Below are positions 56,162 through 64,000 of a stretch of 64,000 nucleotides of DNA, one piece after another. Origin of the DNA: Rubrobacter calidifluminis (lineage in GTDB: Bacteria > Actinomycetota > Rubrobacteria > Rubrobacterales > Rubrobacteraceae); assembly GCF_028617075.1 (NCBI RefSeq), contig NZ_JAQKGV010000001.1:294784-358783 (forward strand), in the 5' to 3' direction. Position 1 is the stretch's first letter. Each line of letters starts with the position of its first letter. The notes under the pieces were generated by a model. It was not told the origin of the DNA, made no database searches, and saw only the letters and a program-made list of their open reading frames with translations. A program made the position numbers and the translations under genes.

Positions 56162-57102
56162 TCCTCTTCTGCGGCGGGACCCCGGCGATGCAGCGCACGC
56201 TGCGCCTCCGCTCCCTCGTACCCGGCGCGGTCAACCGTGCCTACGAGGTCCGCGTCACCGCCTCCGGGAAGGTCTCGAACGCGGCCCGCATCGCCACGAC
56301 CCTCGGCGGCGACGCTCTTGCCCTGACCTTCCTGGGCGGTGATCCCGGGCGCTTCGTCTCCGATGCTCTCGCGAAGAACGGCGTGTGTTGCGAGCCGGTC
56401 TGGGTGGAGGAGGCGCCGACCCGCACCTGCGTCACGCTCGTGCCGGACGAGGGGCCGGTGACCGAACTCGTCGAGGAGGCTCCGCGCGTCCCGGAGGGGG
56501 CCGCACGCGAGCTGGAGGAATCGGTGGCCGCCCGTCTCCCTGACGCTTCTGCTCTCTGCCTGATCGGGACGATGCCCCCAGGTGTACCGGAGGACATCTA
56601 CGCCCGGCTCGTGTGCGAAGCGAGAGAACGCGGCGTCCCCATCCTCCTCGACGCGCAGAAAGACCTGCTCACACGCGCCCTCCGGGAGCGACCATTCCTC
56701 GCCAAACCGAACCTGGATGAGGCGGCATCGGCGCTCGGCCTCTCGCGCACGGACGACCCCCTGCGGGACGCCGGGGAGGCGGCGCGGGCTCTGCTCTCGG
56801 CCGGGGCGGTGTGGGCGCTGGTGACGGTGGGGGAGAGGGGGGCCGTGCTCGCCGGACCCGAAGGTAGACTCTGGCGCATCCGGCCCCCCCGCATCGAGGC
56901 CGTAAACCCCATCGGCTCCGGCGACGCCCTCGCCGCCGGGCTCCTGCTCTCCATGACGCGCGGGGCCACCGTCCCCGAAGCCGCGGCCTACGGGACCGCC
57001 TGCGCCGCCGCCAACGCCCTCACGCTCACCGCCGGGGTGGTGCATCCCGACGACGTGAAAAGGCTGCTGCCGCAGGTTCGTATCGAAGAGTTGCGACGAT
57101 GA
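56158..57102 (+). CDS. PfkB-family ketose kinase
   Basis: 314 aa ribokinase-fold kinase with TASGKVSNAARIATTLGG near residue 30 and the catalytic GSGDALAAGLLLS near 256. The N-terminus lacks the usual acidic substrate motif of FruK (it begins VILFCGGTPAMQRT), so specificity differs from the kinase at 31181. GTG 56158 overlaps the small upstream ORF; GTG 56134 is an alternative. With the adjacent aldolase it suggests sequential phosphorylation and cleavage of a ketose. It ends four bases from the convergent isomerase gene. Confidence 0.83.
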   Translation: MILFCGGTPAMQRTLRLRSLVPGAVNRAYEVRVTASGKVSNAARIATTLGGDALALTFLGGDPGRFVSDALAKNGVCCEPVWVEEAPTRTCVTLVPDEGPVTELVEEAPRVPEGAARELEESVAARLPDASALCLIGTMPPGVPEDIYARLVCEARERGVPILLDAQKDLLTRALRERPFLAKPNLDEAASALGLSRTDDPLRDAGEAARALLSAGAVWALVTVGERGAVLAGPEGRLWRIRPPRIEAVNPIGSGDALAAGLLLSMTRGATVPEAAAYGTACAAANALTLTAGVVHPDDVKRLLPQVRIEELRR

Positions 57103-57106
57103 GACG

Positions 57107-58189
57107 CTAGGTCGTTTTCTGCTCTCCTGAGCGTAGCTCGCGGTGGCGCCTTGCGACCTCCTCTTCGAAGGAGCGATCCAGGCCCAAAGAGGCGTAGACC
57201 GCCTTCTGGGCGGAGAGGGCGTCGGCGTTAAGCTTGGCCTCCTTGAGCGCGGCGCGGTCTATCTTCTTCGCCAGCTCCCAGATGAACTCCCAGTGCAGGA
57301 TGGCGCGGCGGACGGCGGCCACCTGGTCTTCGGTGTAGGGGTAGAGGTCGAAGCCGACCCGCTCTCCGTTCTCGCCGTAGCCCACGTCCTGCAGGGTCTG
57401 GGCGAGCTCGAGGGTCTGCATGAAGAAGTTGGTGCCGACCACGTTGTCGTCGTCGAAGGAACCCCAGCCGTCGTTTCCGTGCTGGTGGCCGAGCTTGTTC
57501 TCCGAGGCGAGAAGGGCTGCGTACTCGGCCAGATTCTCTCCGTTCATGATCAGGTGCTGCCAGTCCATGTTCACGAGCAGGTTCTGGGTGTCGACTCCTA
57601 AAGCCTTCACCTTCTGGATGGTGAAGAGCGTCATCCCGATGTTCTGCATCAGGATCTTCATCGCCGGCTCAGAGTTCTTGTGTTCGAGGAAGACCTTGAT
57701 GCCCCGCTCGTTGGCGTGGTCCGTGAGCTCTGCGACTGCCTCGATGAACGCCCGCCAGGTCTCGGCGTAGGGCCGCTGGAAGGGGTAGTTGTACCCCTCG
57801 GCGCCGGGCCAGATGATGAAGTTCGCCCCCACCTCAGAAGCGAGGTCTATCCCGCGCTTCAGGGTGTCTATGCCCTTGCGGCGCAGCGAGGGGTCGGGGT
57901 TTATGAAGGCGCCCAGAGAGTAGGTGGGGTCGGTGTGCAGCCCGGCGGCCACGGCCGGCAGGTCCATGCCGTGGTCCTCGAGGATGCCGGTCACCTCCTC
58001 TGCGTTATCCTCGTTGATCTCGCCGGGGTAGTGGTATTCCAGCCCGTCGAGGATGTCCGAGAGCCCCTCGCAGACCCTTTTTGTCTTCTCCTGCATCGAC
58101 TCCCTGGCAGCCTCGGGGTGGTAGCCCGGGGGGACGAAGCGGGTAACCGCCGGGCCGAACGCCCAGATCCCCACGCTGTTCTTGAGCAT
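57107..58189 (-). CDS. Xylose isomerase-like TIM-barrel sugar isomerase
   Basis: 360 aa. Predicted metal-dependent aldose-ketose isomerase or epimerase of the AP-endonuclease-2/xylose isomerase superfamily. Metal-binding residues are visible in FLEHKNSEP, VNMDWQHLIMNG, LGHQHGNDGWGSFDDDN and VGFDLYPYTEDQ. It is too divergent from classical XylA (no PKPNEP block) to name a substrate. ATG 58189 is seven bases after AAAGGAG. Last gene of the minus-strand operon that begins with the ROK gene, following the GH5 glycosidase. Confidence 0.82.
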   Translation of the reverse strand: MLKNSVGIWAFGPAVTRFVPPGYHPEAARESMQEKTKRVCEGLSDILDGLEYHYPGEINEDNAEEVTGILEDHGMDLPAVAAGLHTDPTYSLGAFINPDPSLRRKGIDTLKRGIDLASEVGANFIIWPGAEGYNYPFQRPYAETWRAFIEAVAELTDHANERGIKVFLEHKNSEPAMKILMQNIGMTLFTIQKVKALGVDTQNLLVNMDWQHLIMNGENLAEYAALLASENKLGHQHGNDGWGSFDDDNVVGTNFFMQTLELAQTLQDVGYGENGERVGFDLYPYTEDQVAAVRRAILHWEFIWELAKKIDRAALKEAKLNADALSAQKAVYASLGLDRSFEEEVARRHRELRSGEQKTT

Positions 58190-58235
58190 GCCTTGGCTCC
58201 TTTCCATCTCGGAGGGTTTTCCCGGTTTGTTGTCC

Positions 58236-59642
58236 CTATTGTCCCGCAGCGGGGAGCTTCGCGTGGCGGGAGAGTATCTCCGCGAGCCGGGTACGCTGCA
58301 CGCAGTTCTCGAAGCGGAACGACTGCATCATTTCGTCTATCTCCTCTTCGGAGATGCCTCGGAAGCGCCCGGCGAACTCCGGGACCAGCGGCTCGGAGAT
58401 GAGGATGTGGCGCACGAGCTGCTCTATGTCTCGCTGGGTGCCGAAGGGGAAAGGGGAGTAGTCCGGGAACTCCCGCTCGAAGAGGCGTTCGATCGGCTCC
58501 ATCACGTCCCGGATGTGCTCGTCGGTCGTGCCCCAGGAGTCGGCGCCGAGGCGGATCTTCTTCTCCAGGACGGGCCTTATGCGCTCCAGGTAGGGGGAGT
58601 CCGGGGCGGCGTAGACGACGCCCTGCAGCCCGATGTCCTTGTAGAGCCAGATCGACCAGCTCACCTCGTGGCGGTCGTAGATCTCGAGCTGGTCCTCGAG
58701 CACCCGGTAGCGCGACTCGTGGCTCTCGGGGTCCCACTGCGGGTAGACGGGCCCGAACTCGCCCACCCAGATATGGGTCCCGTGCTCGAGCATGTAGCTG
58801 CTCCTTCTCAGGAAGGTCTCCTCGAGCACCTTCCTGTCCACGTACTCGCCGCGGGAGACGCCGGGGTAGGGACCGCCGTCGACGAAGCCCGGCAGCGCGT
58901 AGTCGTGGTTGGTGTAGATTACGCCCTCCCAAGGCTCATCGAACATGTGGAAATCCTGCGAGTAGCGGTTGCCCTCCAGGAAGATCAGGTGGTTCGGGTC
59001 CGCCGAGCGGATCGTCTCGTAGAGCCTCCGGTAGACCGGAAGGATCATCTCTTCCGTGGGATCCGCCGGTTCGTTGATCGGGTTGTAGCCCGCGACCCAC
59101 CGGTTGTCCCTGTAGCGGTCGGCGATGACCTCCCACAGGTGCGCCGCCCTGTCCTGGAAGTGCCGGTGCTTCCAGAAGAAGGCCTTGTGGGTCGGGTTGT
59201 CCGAGTGCCAGTGCTGGTTCTGGTAGCCGGGTAACGCGTGCAGGTCGATGATCGTGTAGATGTTGTGCCGGGCGCAGAGGTCTATCACCCGGTCGAGGTG
59301 CCTGAAGCCCTCCTCCTTTATCTCGAAGGGGGCCAGGTCGTCCTCGAAGTGGCGGTAGTTGATGGGTATCCTCAGGCAGTTGAGGCCGAGCGAGGCGATG
59401 AAGCGGGCGTCCTCCTCCTCGAAGAAATACTGCAGGAAGCGGTCGAAGAAGAGCTCGTACTTCTCTTCCCCGATTACCCCGCGGATCGCCTCGCGCTGCG
59501 CCTCCTCGTTCGCCGGGTAGCCGGTGATGAAGTTCTCCATGTTCATCCAGCCGCCAAGCCCGAACCCGCGCAGCAGGACGGGGTTGCCCTCCCCGTCGAG
59601 TATCTGCGAGCCGCGGGTGGACAGGAAATCACCGTTTGCCAC
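58236..59642 (-). CDS. Cytosolic GH5-family glycoside hydrolase
   Basis: 468 aa retaining glycosidase, clan GH-A. The acid/base Glu is in GYNPINEPADP and the nucleophile Glu in WVGEFGPVYP; IRIPINYRHFE-type (LRIPINYRHFE) and IIDLHALPGYQN are typical GH5 blocks. There is no signal peptide, so it acts on an imported short oligosaccharide or glycoside. GTG 59642 is six bases after GGAAGGAGG. Its place behind the ABC transporter genes supports intracellular hydrolysis of the transported substrate. Confidence 0.87.
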   Translation of the reverse strand: MANGDFLSTRGSQILDGEGNPVLLRGFGLGGWMNMENFITGYPANEEAQREAIRGVIGEEKYELFFDRFLQYFFEEEDARFIASLGLNCLRIPINYRHFEDDLAPFEIKEEGFRHLDRVIDLCARHNIYTIIDLHALPGYQNQHWHSDNPTHKAFFWKHRHFQDRAAHLWEVIADRYRDNRWVAGYNPINEPADPTEEMILPVYRRLYETIRSADPNHLIFLEGNRYSQDFHMFDEPWEGVIYTNHDYALPGFVDGGPYPGVSRGEYVDRKVLEETFLRRSSYMLEHGTHIWVGEFGPVYPQWDPESHESRYRVLEDQLEIYDRHEVSWSIWLYKDIGLQGVVYAAPDSPYLERIRPVLEKKIRLGADSWGTTDEHIRDVMEPIERLFEREFPDYSPFPFGTQRDIEQLVRHILISEPLVPEFAGRFRGISEEEIDEMMQSFRFENCVQRTRLAEILSRHAKLPAAGQ

Positions 59643-59671
59643 TCTTTGCCTCCTTCCAGCCGTTTTGGGAT

Positions 59672-60544
59672 CTACTTGCCGAAGCCCGCGGTGAGCCCGC
59701 CGAGCAGCTGGCGGCGTGCGACCACGTAGAGCACAATGATCGGCAGCACCGAGAGGAAGACCGCCGCCATGAGCCCCGGCACGTTCACGCCGTACTGACC
59801 CTGGAACTGCTGCAGCGCCAGCGGCAGGGTCTGGACGTTGGAGCTCTGCGTCAGGATGAGGGGGAAGAGGAAGTTGTTCCACACCTGAAGCGCGTTGTAG
59901 ATGACTACCGTGATGAGGGCGGGACGGGAGAGGGGGAAGACCAGGCTCCGCAGTATGCGGAAGTGCCCGCTGCCGTCGAGGACCATCGAGTCGTAGAGCT
60001 CGTTCGGGATGTCGCGGATGAAGTTCACCAGGATCAGGACCGTAAGCGGTATCCCGAAGGCGACCTGCGGAGGGATCAGACCGTAGAGCGTATCGTAGAG
60101 CCCGATGTGGACGATGAGCACGTAGATCGGGATGATCGCCGCCTGCAACGGGATCGCGAGCCCCAGAAGAAACACCCTGAAGGTGAACTGGACCACCCTG
60201 CTCCTGATCCTAGCTATCGCGTAGGCCGCGAGCAGCGAGACCGCCACGATGAGCACCACGCTTATCACCGTGACGAAGGCGCTGTTCAGGAAGTAGAGGC
60301 CTATCCCGTTCTGGATGACGCCCAGGTAGTTCTCTATCGTCGGGTTCGAGGGTGGCAGCCACAGGCTCCCGCTCAAGAACCCCGCCTGGGTCCTGAGGCT
60401 GGTGATGAACATGTAGTAGACGGGGTAGAACGCTATGACGAACCACACCAGCCCCAGGACGAGCGGGATGGGGTTGGGGAGCATGCGCCTCAACCGCGCC
60501 GGTTTTGCCGCCTCCCTCCGGGCCGTGCTCTGCCCTACGGCCAT
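59672..60544 (-). CDS. Sugar ABC transporter permease (MalG type)
   Basis: 290 aa, six hydrophobic helices. The cytoplasmic EAA loop reads ELYDSMVLDGSGHFRILRS, which docks the ATPase. CUT1 family, carrying di/oligosaccharides. ATG 60544 is one base from the stop of the partner permease, so both are coupled. Confidence 0.92.
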   Translation of the reverse strand: MAVGQSTARREAAKPARLRRMLPNPIPLVLGLVWFVIAFYPVYYMFITSLRTQAGFLSGSLWLPPSNPTIENYLGVIQNGIGLYFLNSAFVTVISVVLIVAVSLLAAYAIARIRSRVVQFTFRVFLLGLAIPLQAAIIPIYVLIVHIGLYDTLYGLIPPQVAFGIPLTVLILVNFIRDIPNELYDSMVLDGSGHFRILRSLVFPLSRPALITVVIYNALQVWNNFLFPLILTQSSNVQTLPLALQQFQGQYGVNVPGLMAAVFLSVLPIIVLYVVARRQLLGGLTAGFGK

Positions 60545-60545
60545 C

Positions 60546-61436
60546 CTAGAGACCCTCCGCTTGGCTCTCCATCCTGCCGAAGCCGGTGAGGCGGATCATG
60601 ATCAGCGAAAGGAGCACGCCGACCACGGCCAGGATCACGGCGATCGCGCTCCCGTAGCCTATCTGGGCGTCCTGGAAGGCGGTTATGTACATCTGCAGCG
60701 GGAGCGTGCGGGTGGCATAGCCGGGCCCGCCTCCGGTCATTACGTAGATCACGTCGAAATAGGTGAGAGACCCGGTGAGGATCAGGATGGTCGAGGTCAC
60801 GACCGTGTACTTGAGCTGCGGCAGCGTTATGTAGAAGAACTGCTGCAACGTCCCGGCCCCGTCGATGCGCGCCGCCTCGTAGAGGACCTGAGGGATCTGA
60901 CGGGTCCCGGCCTGGTAGAGCAGCGTGTGGAACGGGATGAACTGCCAGGCGATGACGGCTATCACGGCGTAGAGCGCTATGTTCGGGTTGCCGAGCCAGT
61001 CGTTGGTCAGGGAAGAGGCGCCTATGGCCTTAAGGAACGAGTTCAGCGCCCCGTTCGCCGAGAGCATCGAGGAGGCCCAGATGAGTCCTATCGCCACCGC
61101 CGAGAAGAGCAGCGGCAGGAAGTAGAAGACCCCGAGCAGCGCCCGGTAGCGCTGCCTGCCGGCGAGGAACACCCCGAGCAGCAGGCTGATAGGGGTCTGC
61201 ACGATCCAGGAGAGGACCATCACCTGCACCGTGAGAAAGATCGAATGCAGCGTCACCGAGTCGGTGAAGGCTTTCGCCCAGTTGCCAAAGCCCACCCAGT
61301 GCGGGGTGGATATGCCGTTCCAGTCCAAAAGGCTGATGTAGACCGCGGCGATCATCGGCCCCAGGGCGAAAACCACGAAGAACGCGACCGCCGGCAGGAG
61401 CATCAGCGAGATTGACCAGCTCAGTCTTCTGGACAT
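60546..61436 (-). CDS. Sugar ABC transporter permease (MalF type)
   Basis: 296 aa, six helices, with the EAA loop LYEAARIDGAGTLQQFFYI. Partner of the MalG-type permease in a CUT1 importer. ATG 61436 has AGGAGTAT just upstream. No ATPase gene is in the cluster, so a shared MsmK/UgpC-type ATPase elsewhere is expected. Confidence 0.92.
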   Translation of the reverse strand: MSRRLSWSISLMLLPAVAFFVVFALGPMIAAVYISLLDWNGISTPHWVGFGNWAKAFTDSVTLHSIFLTVQVMVLSWIVQTPISLLLGVFLAGRQRYRALLGVFYFLPLLFSAVAIGLIWASSMLSANGALNSFLKAIGASSLTNDWLGNPNIALYAVIAVIAWQFIPFHTLLYQAGTRQIPQVLYEAARIDGAGTLQQFFYITLPQLKYTVVTSTILILTGSLTYFDVIYVMTGGGPGYATRTLPLQMYITAFQDAQIGYGSAIAVILAVVGVLLSLIMIRLTGFGRMESQAEGL

Positions 61437-61443
61437 ACTCCTC

Positions 61444-62757
61444 CTACAACCCCATGGCTTTGTTCATGTTCTTCGAGAACTGCTGCGGGGTGATCTTCTT
61501 CAAGAACAGCAGATCCAGGTTGGTGAGCAGAGCCTGTGCCGCTTGCGCCGGGAGCGCCTGGTCCCACGAGAGATCGTAATAGGGGGCGTTCTGCGCCAGG
61601 TCGTAGACGAAGAGCAGCCAGTCGGAATCTTTCTGCTGCTTGAGTTTGGACTGGATGCCCTTTACCGGCGGCACCAGCCCGATCTTGATCAGCCCGTTTA
61701 TCTCGAAGTCGTTCATTATCCCCTTGTCGAGGAAGGTCGTGGCCGCCTTCTTGGCTTTGGAGGCCTGGGTGACCGAGTAGTAGTTCGTGAGGTTGCCGGC
61801 GACGTTTTGGGGGTTACCCTTGCCGCCCTCTACCTTCGGGAACGGAAACCATCCCAGCTTGCCGCTCTTGATGAACTGCGGGGCGTTGGAGAGTATCGCC
61901 TGGTAGTCCCAGGCCCCCATGAGCTGCATGGCGGCTTTGCCGGTGTAAAGAAGCTGGGTGGACTGGCCCGTGTCGTAGTTCAGGGAAGCGAAGTTCGAGG
62001 GGAACGCCTTCATGGAGACGAGCTGCTGGATCATGGTGTTGGCCTTTATGAAGGCCGGGTCCGACCACGCCTTGGGCTTCTTGTCCAGCACGTTCTGGAA
62101 GGGTTTGGGGCCGCCGACCCTGTTGACCAGGTACTCCTCGTACATGAGATCGGGCCACTTGTTCTGCCCGGCGAGCGTGATCGGGGTTACGCCCTTCTGG
62201 CTTAAGGTCTTTACTATGCTGAGAAGCTCCGACCAGGTCTTCGGCGGTTTGAGGTTGTATTTGCCGAAGATCTCCTTGTTGTAGTAGAAGAGCACCGGCT
62301 GGGTTCCCAGCATCGGGACACCGTAGACCTTGCCGTTGAAGGTGACCGGGCGCATAACCGAGGAGAAGAACTTTTTGGTGTCCACAGAATTTGGAGGCAG
62401 GGGGTACACCTTGCCCGCATCCACGTAGGACTTGAGGATGCCGCCGCCCCACCCGAAGAAGATGTCCGGCGGGTTGCCGGCGCCCATGGCGGTCCTGAGC
62501 TTGTTCTTGTACGGGTCGTTCTGGAAGAACTGCACCGAGACCGAGATGTCCTTGTGGGTGGAGTCGAAGTGTGCCACCGTGTCCTTGATGAGCTTCTGCT
62601 GGTCGCCGGTGCTGATGTCCCAGATGGTTGCGCTCTTGCTCCCCCCGGAACCGGCGGCCTTCTGCTGGCCGGTTCCGAAGCTGCACCCCGCCGCCAGGGT
62701 GGCCACCGACACCACACCACCCGCCGCCAGAAAGTCGCGCCGCGTGAGCCTCTTCAT
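61444..62757 (-). CDS. Sugar-binding lipoprotein of the CUT1 ABC transporter
   Basis: 437 aa extracellular solute-binding protein family 1. The N-terminus MKRLTRRDFLAAGG is a twin-arginine-type signal and LAAGC at residues 21-25 is a lipobox, so it is probably a Tat-exported lipoprotein. The mature part has TIWDISTGDQQKL, GNPPDIFFGWGGG and YGVPMLGTQPVLFYYN, typical of oligosaccharide-binding members. ATG 62757 has GGAAAGGAGTAGAGG upstream. Highly expressed first component before the permeases. Confidence 0.92.
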   Translation of the reverse strand: MKRLTRRDFLAAGGVVSVATLAAGCSFGTGQQKAAGSGGSKSATIWDISTGDQQKLIKDTVAHFDSTHKDISVSVQFFQNDPYKNKLRTAMGAGNPPDIFFGWGGGILKSYVDAGKVYPLPPNSVDTKKFFSSVMRPVTFNGKVYGVPMLGTQPVLFYYNKEIFGKYNLKPPKTWSELLSIVKTLSQKGVTPITLAGQNKWPDLMYEEYLVNRVGGPKPFQNVLDKKPKAWSDPAFIKANTMIQQLVSMKAFPSNFASLNYDTGQSTQLLYTGKAAMQLMGAWDYQAILSNAPQFIKSGKLGWFPFPKVEGGKGNPQNVAGNLTNYYSVTQASKAKKAATTFLDKGIMNDFEINGLIKIGLVPPVKGIQSKLKQQKDSDWLLFVYDLAQNAPYYDLSWDQALPAQAAQALLTNLDLLFLKKITPQQFSKNMNKAMGL

Positions 62758-62843
62758 CTTCCTCTACTCCTTTCCTGATTTACGAAGGTGACGATCGACC
62801 TTGCAGGAATGGTCGCCTTTCAACCTTCCCCCGAGTCTGCCGT

Positions 62844-63830
62844 TTACGTGACCACCTGTTCTGCAGCAGACGGCTCCACCCGCGTGACGGAGACGGCGAA
62901 GAGCTCCCTCAAGACCAGAGCGGCCGCCCCTATTGCCCCGGCATCCTCCCCCAGAGTTCCTCTCACAACTCTCACCCTGTTCGCCACATGCTCCAGGGCA
63001 TGCTTGCTGACCATCTCCCGGGCTGGCTCGAGCAGCAGTTCCCCGGCTTCCGCCGTAGAGCCTCCAACCACAACCAGCTCCGGATCGAAGGCGTTCACCG
63101 CGTTTGCTATCCCCACACCCAGATACCGCCCGCTCTCCCTGATCACCTCCTGTGCGAGGGTATCGCCTTCGAGGGCTGCATTGACCACGTCCTGGGCTCT
63201 CACCTCTTCTGGGGCCTTCCCCCCAAGCTCCTCCCTCCCGGAGAGCTTCATGAGCTTTCTCGCCCTCCTGGCTATCGCAGCCCTCCCCACGAACGCCTCG
63301 AGACACCCGTACCTGCCACACCCACACCTCGGACCATCGGGGTCTATCATGGTGTGGCCTATCTCCCCGGCTCCTCCGCGCGCCCCCCGCCTCAAATCCC
63401 CATCCATGATGATCGCCCCGCCAACACCCCTGTGGCAGATCACATAGAGCATCTCACCGACCCCCTGCCCCACCCCGAAAAGATGCTCGCCTATGGCCCG
63501 GGCATTGGCATCGTTGTCCACCAGCACCGGCAGCCCATACTCCTTCTCGAGTCGCCCCCCCACATCGAGCTCACCCCACCCCGGAAAACTCGGTGGGCTG
63601 AAGCGCGCCCCAGAAAAACCCACGACAGGAGCAGGCACAGCAACCCCTATCCCCAGGGTGATGCCAGGCTCTGCAGCAAACCGCTCACTCATCTCCTCCA
63701 GAGCCAGCCGCAGCTGCCCATAAGTAGCCTCAGGCCCCTCAGCCATGCGCGAAGGCACAGACATCCTGTGCCTCACCTGTGCCCTCAGGTTGGTCACCAC
63801 AGCGGTGAGCGTCCTGGTACCGACCTCCAC
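62844..63830 (-). CDS. ROK-family protein lacking its N-terminal DNA-binding domain
   Basis: 328 aa ROK (sugar kinase/repressor) domain: VEVGTRTLTAVV (first phosphate strand), VDNDANARAIGEH, GVGGAIIMDG, GEIGHTMID with the zinc motif CGCGRYGCLE, and VVGGSTAEAG. The frame is open only up to 63884, where a TAG precedes GRPPRLLELVDDARYAIG, the usual linker of full-length ROK repressors. The 70-80 residue winged-helix domain expected before it is absent. GTG 63830 is the first usual start codon and lacks a ribosome site. It may be a remnant, or a kinase. It heads the transporter/GH5 operon. Confidence 0.75.
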   Translation of the reverse strand: MEVGTRTLTAVVTNLRAQVRHRMSVPSRMAEGPEATYGQLRLALEEMSERFAAEPGITLGIGVAVPAPVVGFSGARFSPPSFPGWGELDVGGRLEKEYGLPVLVDNDANARAIGEHLFGVGQGVGEMLYVICHRGVGGAIIMDGDLRRGARGGAGEIGHTMIDPDGPRCGCGRYGCLEAFVGRAAIARRARKLMKLSGREELGGKAPEEVRAQDVVNAALEGDTLAQEVIRESGRYLGVGIANAVNAFDPELVVVGGSTAEAGELLLEPAREMVSKHALEHVANRVRVVRGTLGEDAGAIGAAALVLRELFAVSVTRVEPSAAEQVVT

Positions 63831-63849
63831 CCCGATCGCATACCTCGCA

Positions 63850-63999
63850 TCATCGACCAGCTCCAGAAGCCTCGGAGGCCTCCCCTATCACCCGGTGGAA
63901 GTCCAGGTTCAAACGGGCAAGCTCTCTCGGGTTGCTCTGGCTGGCGGCCGCCCGTCGCATATCGTCGAGCACCCCCTTCAGAGCCTCGAGCTGTTCTTC
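63850..63999 (-). pseudogene. C-terminally truncated GntR/FCD regulator fragment
   Basis: Entering from the window edge, 49 residues in one frame read as part of an FCD ligand-binding domain (LEALKGVLDDMRRAA, then LARLNLDFHRVIGEAS with the D-x-x-FH motif), then run out of family resemblance and stop at TGA 63852-63850. About the last half of an FCD domain is missing. Its end overlaps the start of the truncated ROK frame by 35 bases, so both look cut at one recombination junction. The N-terminal GntR HTH, if present, is outside the window. Confidence 0.6.
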
Positions 64000-64000
64000 C

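Noticed and set aside
53087..62757. Sulfoquinovose (sulfo-EMP) pathway
   Set aside because: A kinase and class I aldolase are present, but the GH31 sulfoquinovosidase and a recognisable sulfolactaldehyde reductase or sulfonate exporter are not.

Overview
The window looks like a chromosomal segment of a high-GC actinobacterium, most plausibly a Rubrobacter or a close relative (inference from gene content, no search was run). Supporting signs are strong GC bias, a SigA-type sigma factor, murE without the diaminopimelate signature, a GT81-type glucosyl/mannosyl-3-phosphoglycerate synthase, an inactive-looking EF-G paralogue of the actinobacterial kind, and many GTG/TTG starts. It carries about 65 protein genes, two tRNA genes (Pro-CGG and Arg-CCG) and no rRNA, phage, insertion sequence or CRISPR array. 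Coding density is very high; only 4115-4533 is a gene-free stretch above 300 bases.

Layout. 1-3000: a thioesterase (cut by the window edge), an SDR reductase, a small membrane protein and trmFO. 2960-8280: a LuxR regulator facing a DUF1326/DUF2182 cysteine-rich pair, a FAD oxidoreductase and a secreted protein gene broken by one extra base. 8300-18000: an aminotransferase/Ddl-like operon, rdgB, a compact pdhABC operon with a perfect-palindrome terminator, an EF-G-like GTPase with altered catalytic motifs, and a compatible-solute glycosyltransferase. 18000-34250: housekeeping genes: surE, HAD phosphatase, class V aminotransferase, PBP1, sigma factor plus inositol phosphatase, murE, a ligand-less CsoR-like protein, pyrE, HU, pyrF, D,D-carboxypeptidase, a PfkB kinase, thioredoxin, an orphan groES, an amidase and tRNA-Pro. 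34240-42800: ABC-F ATPase and methyltransferase with base-sharing divergent starts, a beta-helix secreted protein, an MPE-DUF2203-dtd operon, tRNA-Arg, an aldo/keto reductase and murJ.

42800-64000 is the accessory part, dominated by carbohydrate metabolism. One polyol operon (HAD-IIA phosphatase, zinc dehydrogenase, xylulokinase) diverges from a 1051-residue BTAD/NB-ARC/LuxR regulator. After two secreted repeat proteins (beta-helix plus RTX-like repeats; TolB-like propeller) comes a sugar cluster: two polyol-type dehydrogenases, a DhnA/FbaB-type aldolase, a tiny CxxC ORF, a second PfkB kinase, a TIM-barrel sugar isomerase, a cytosolic GH5 glycosidase and a complete CUT1 importer except for its ATPase. 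It is headed by a ROK protein whose DNA-binding half is missing and replaced by the remnant of a GntR/FCD regulator.

The most unusual observations are: the ROK/GntR chimeric junction at 63850-63884; a single-base frameshift at 8080 hiding a 65-residue C-terminus; a recurring TTG-TANNNT element 7-10 bases ahead of ATG codons, which marks probable leaderless promoters and creates false TTG starts; two well-supported tiny genes (32 and 36 codons); and several paralogues that have lost catalytic or metal-binding residues (EF-G-like, CsoR-like, TlpA-like, Ddl-like).
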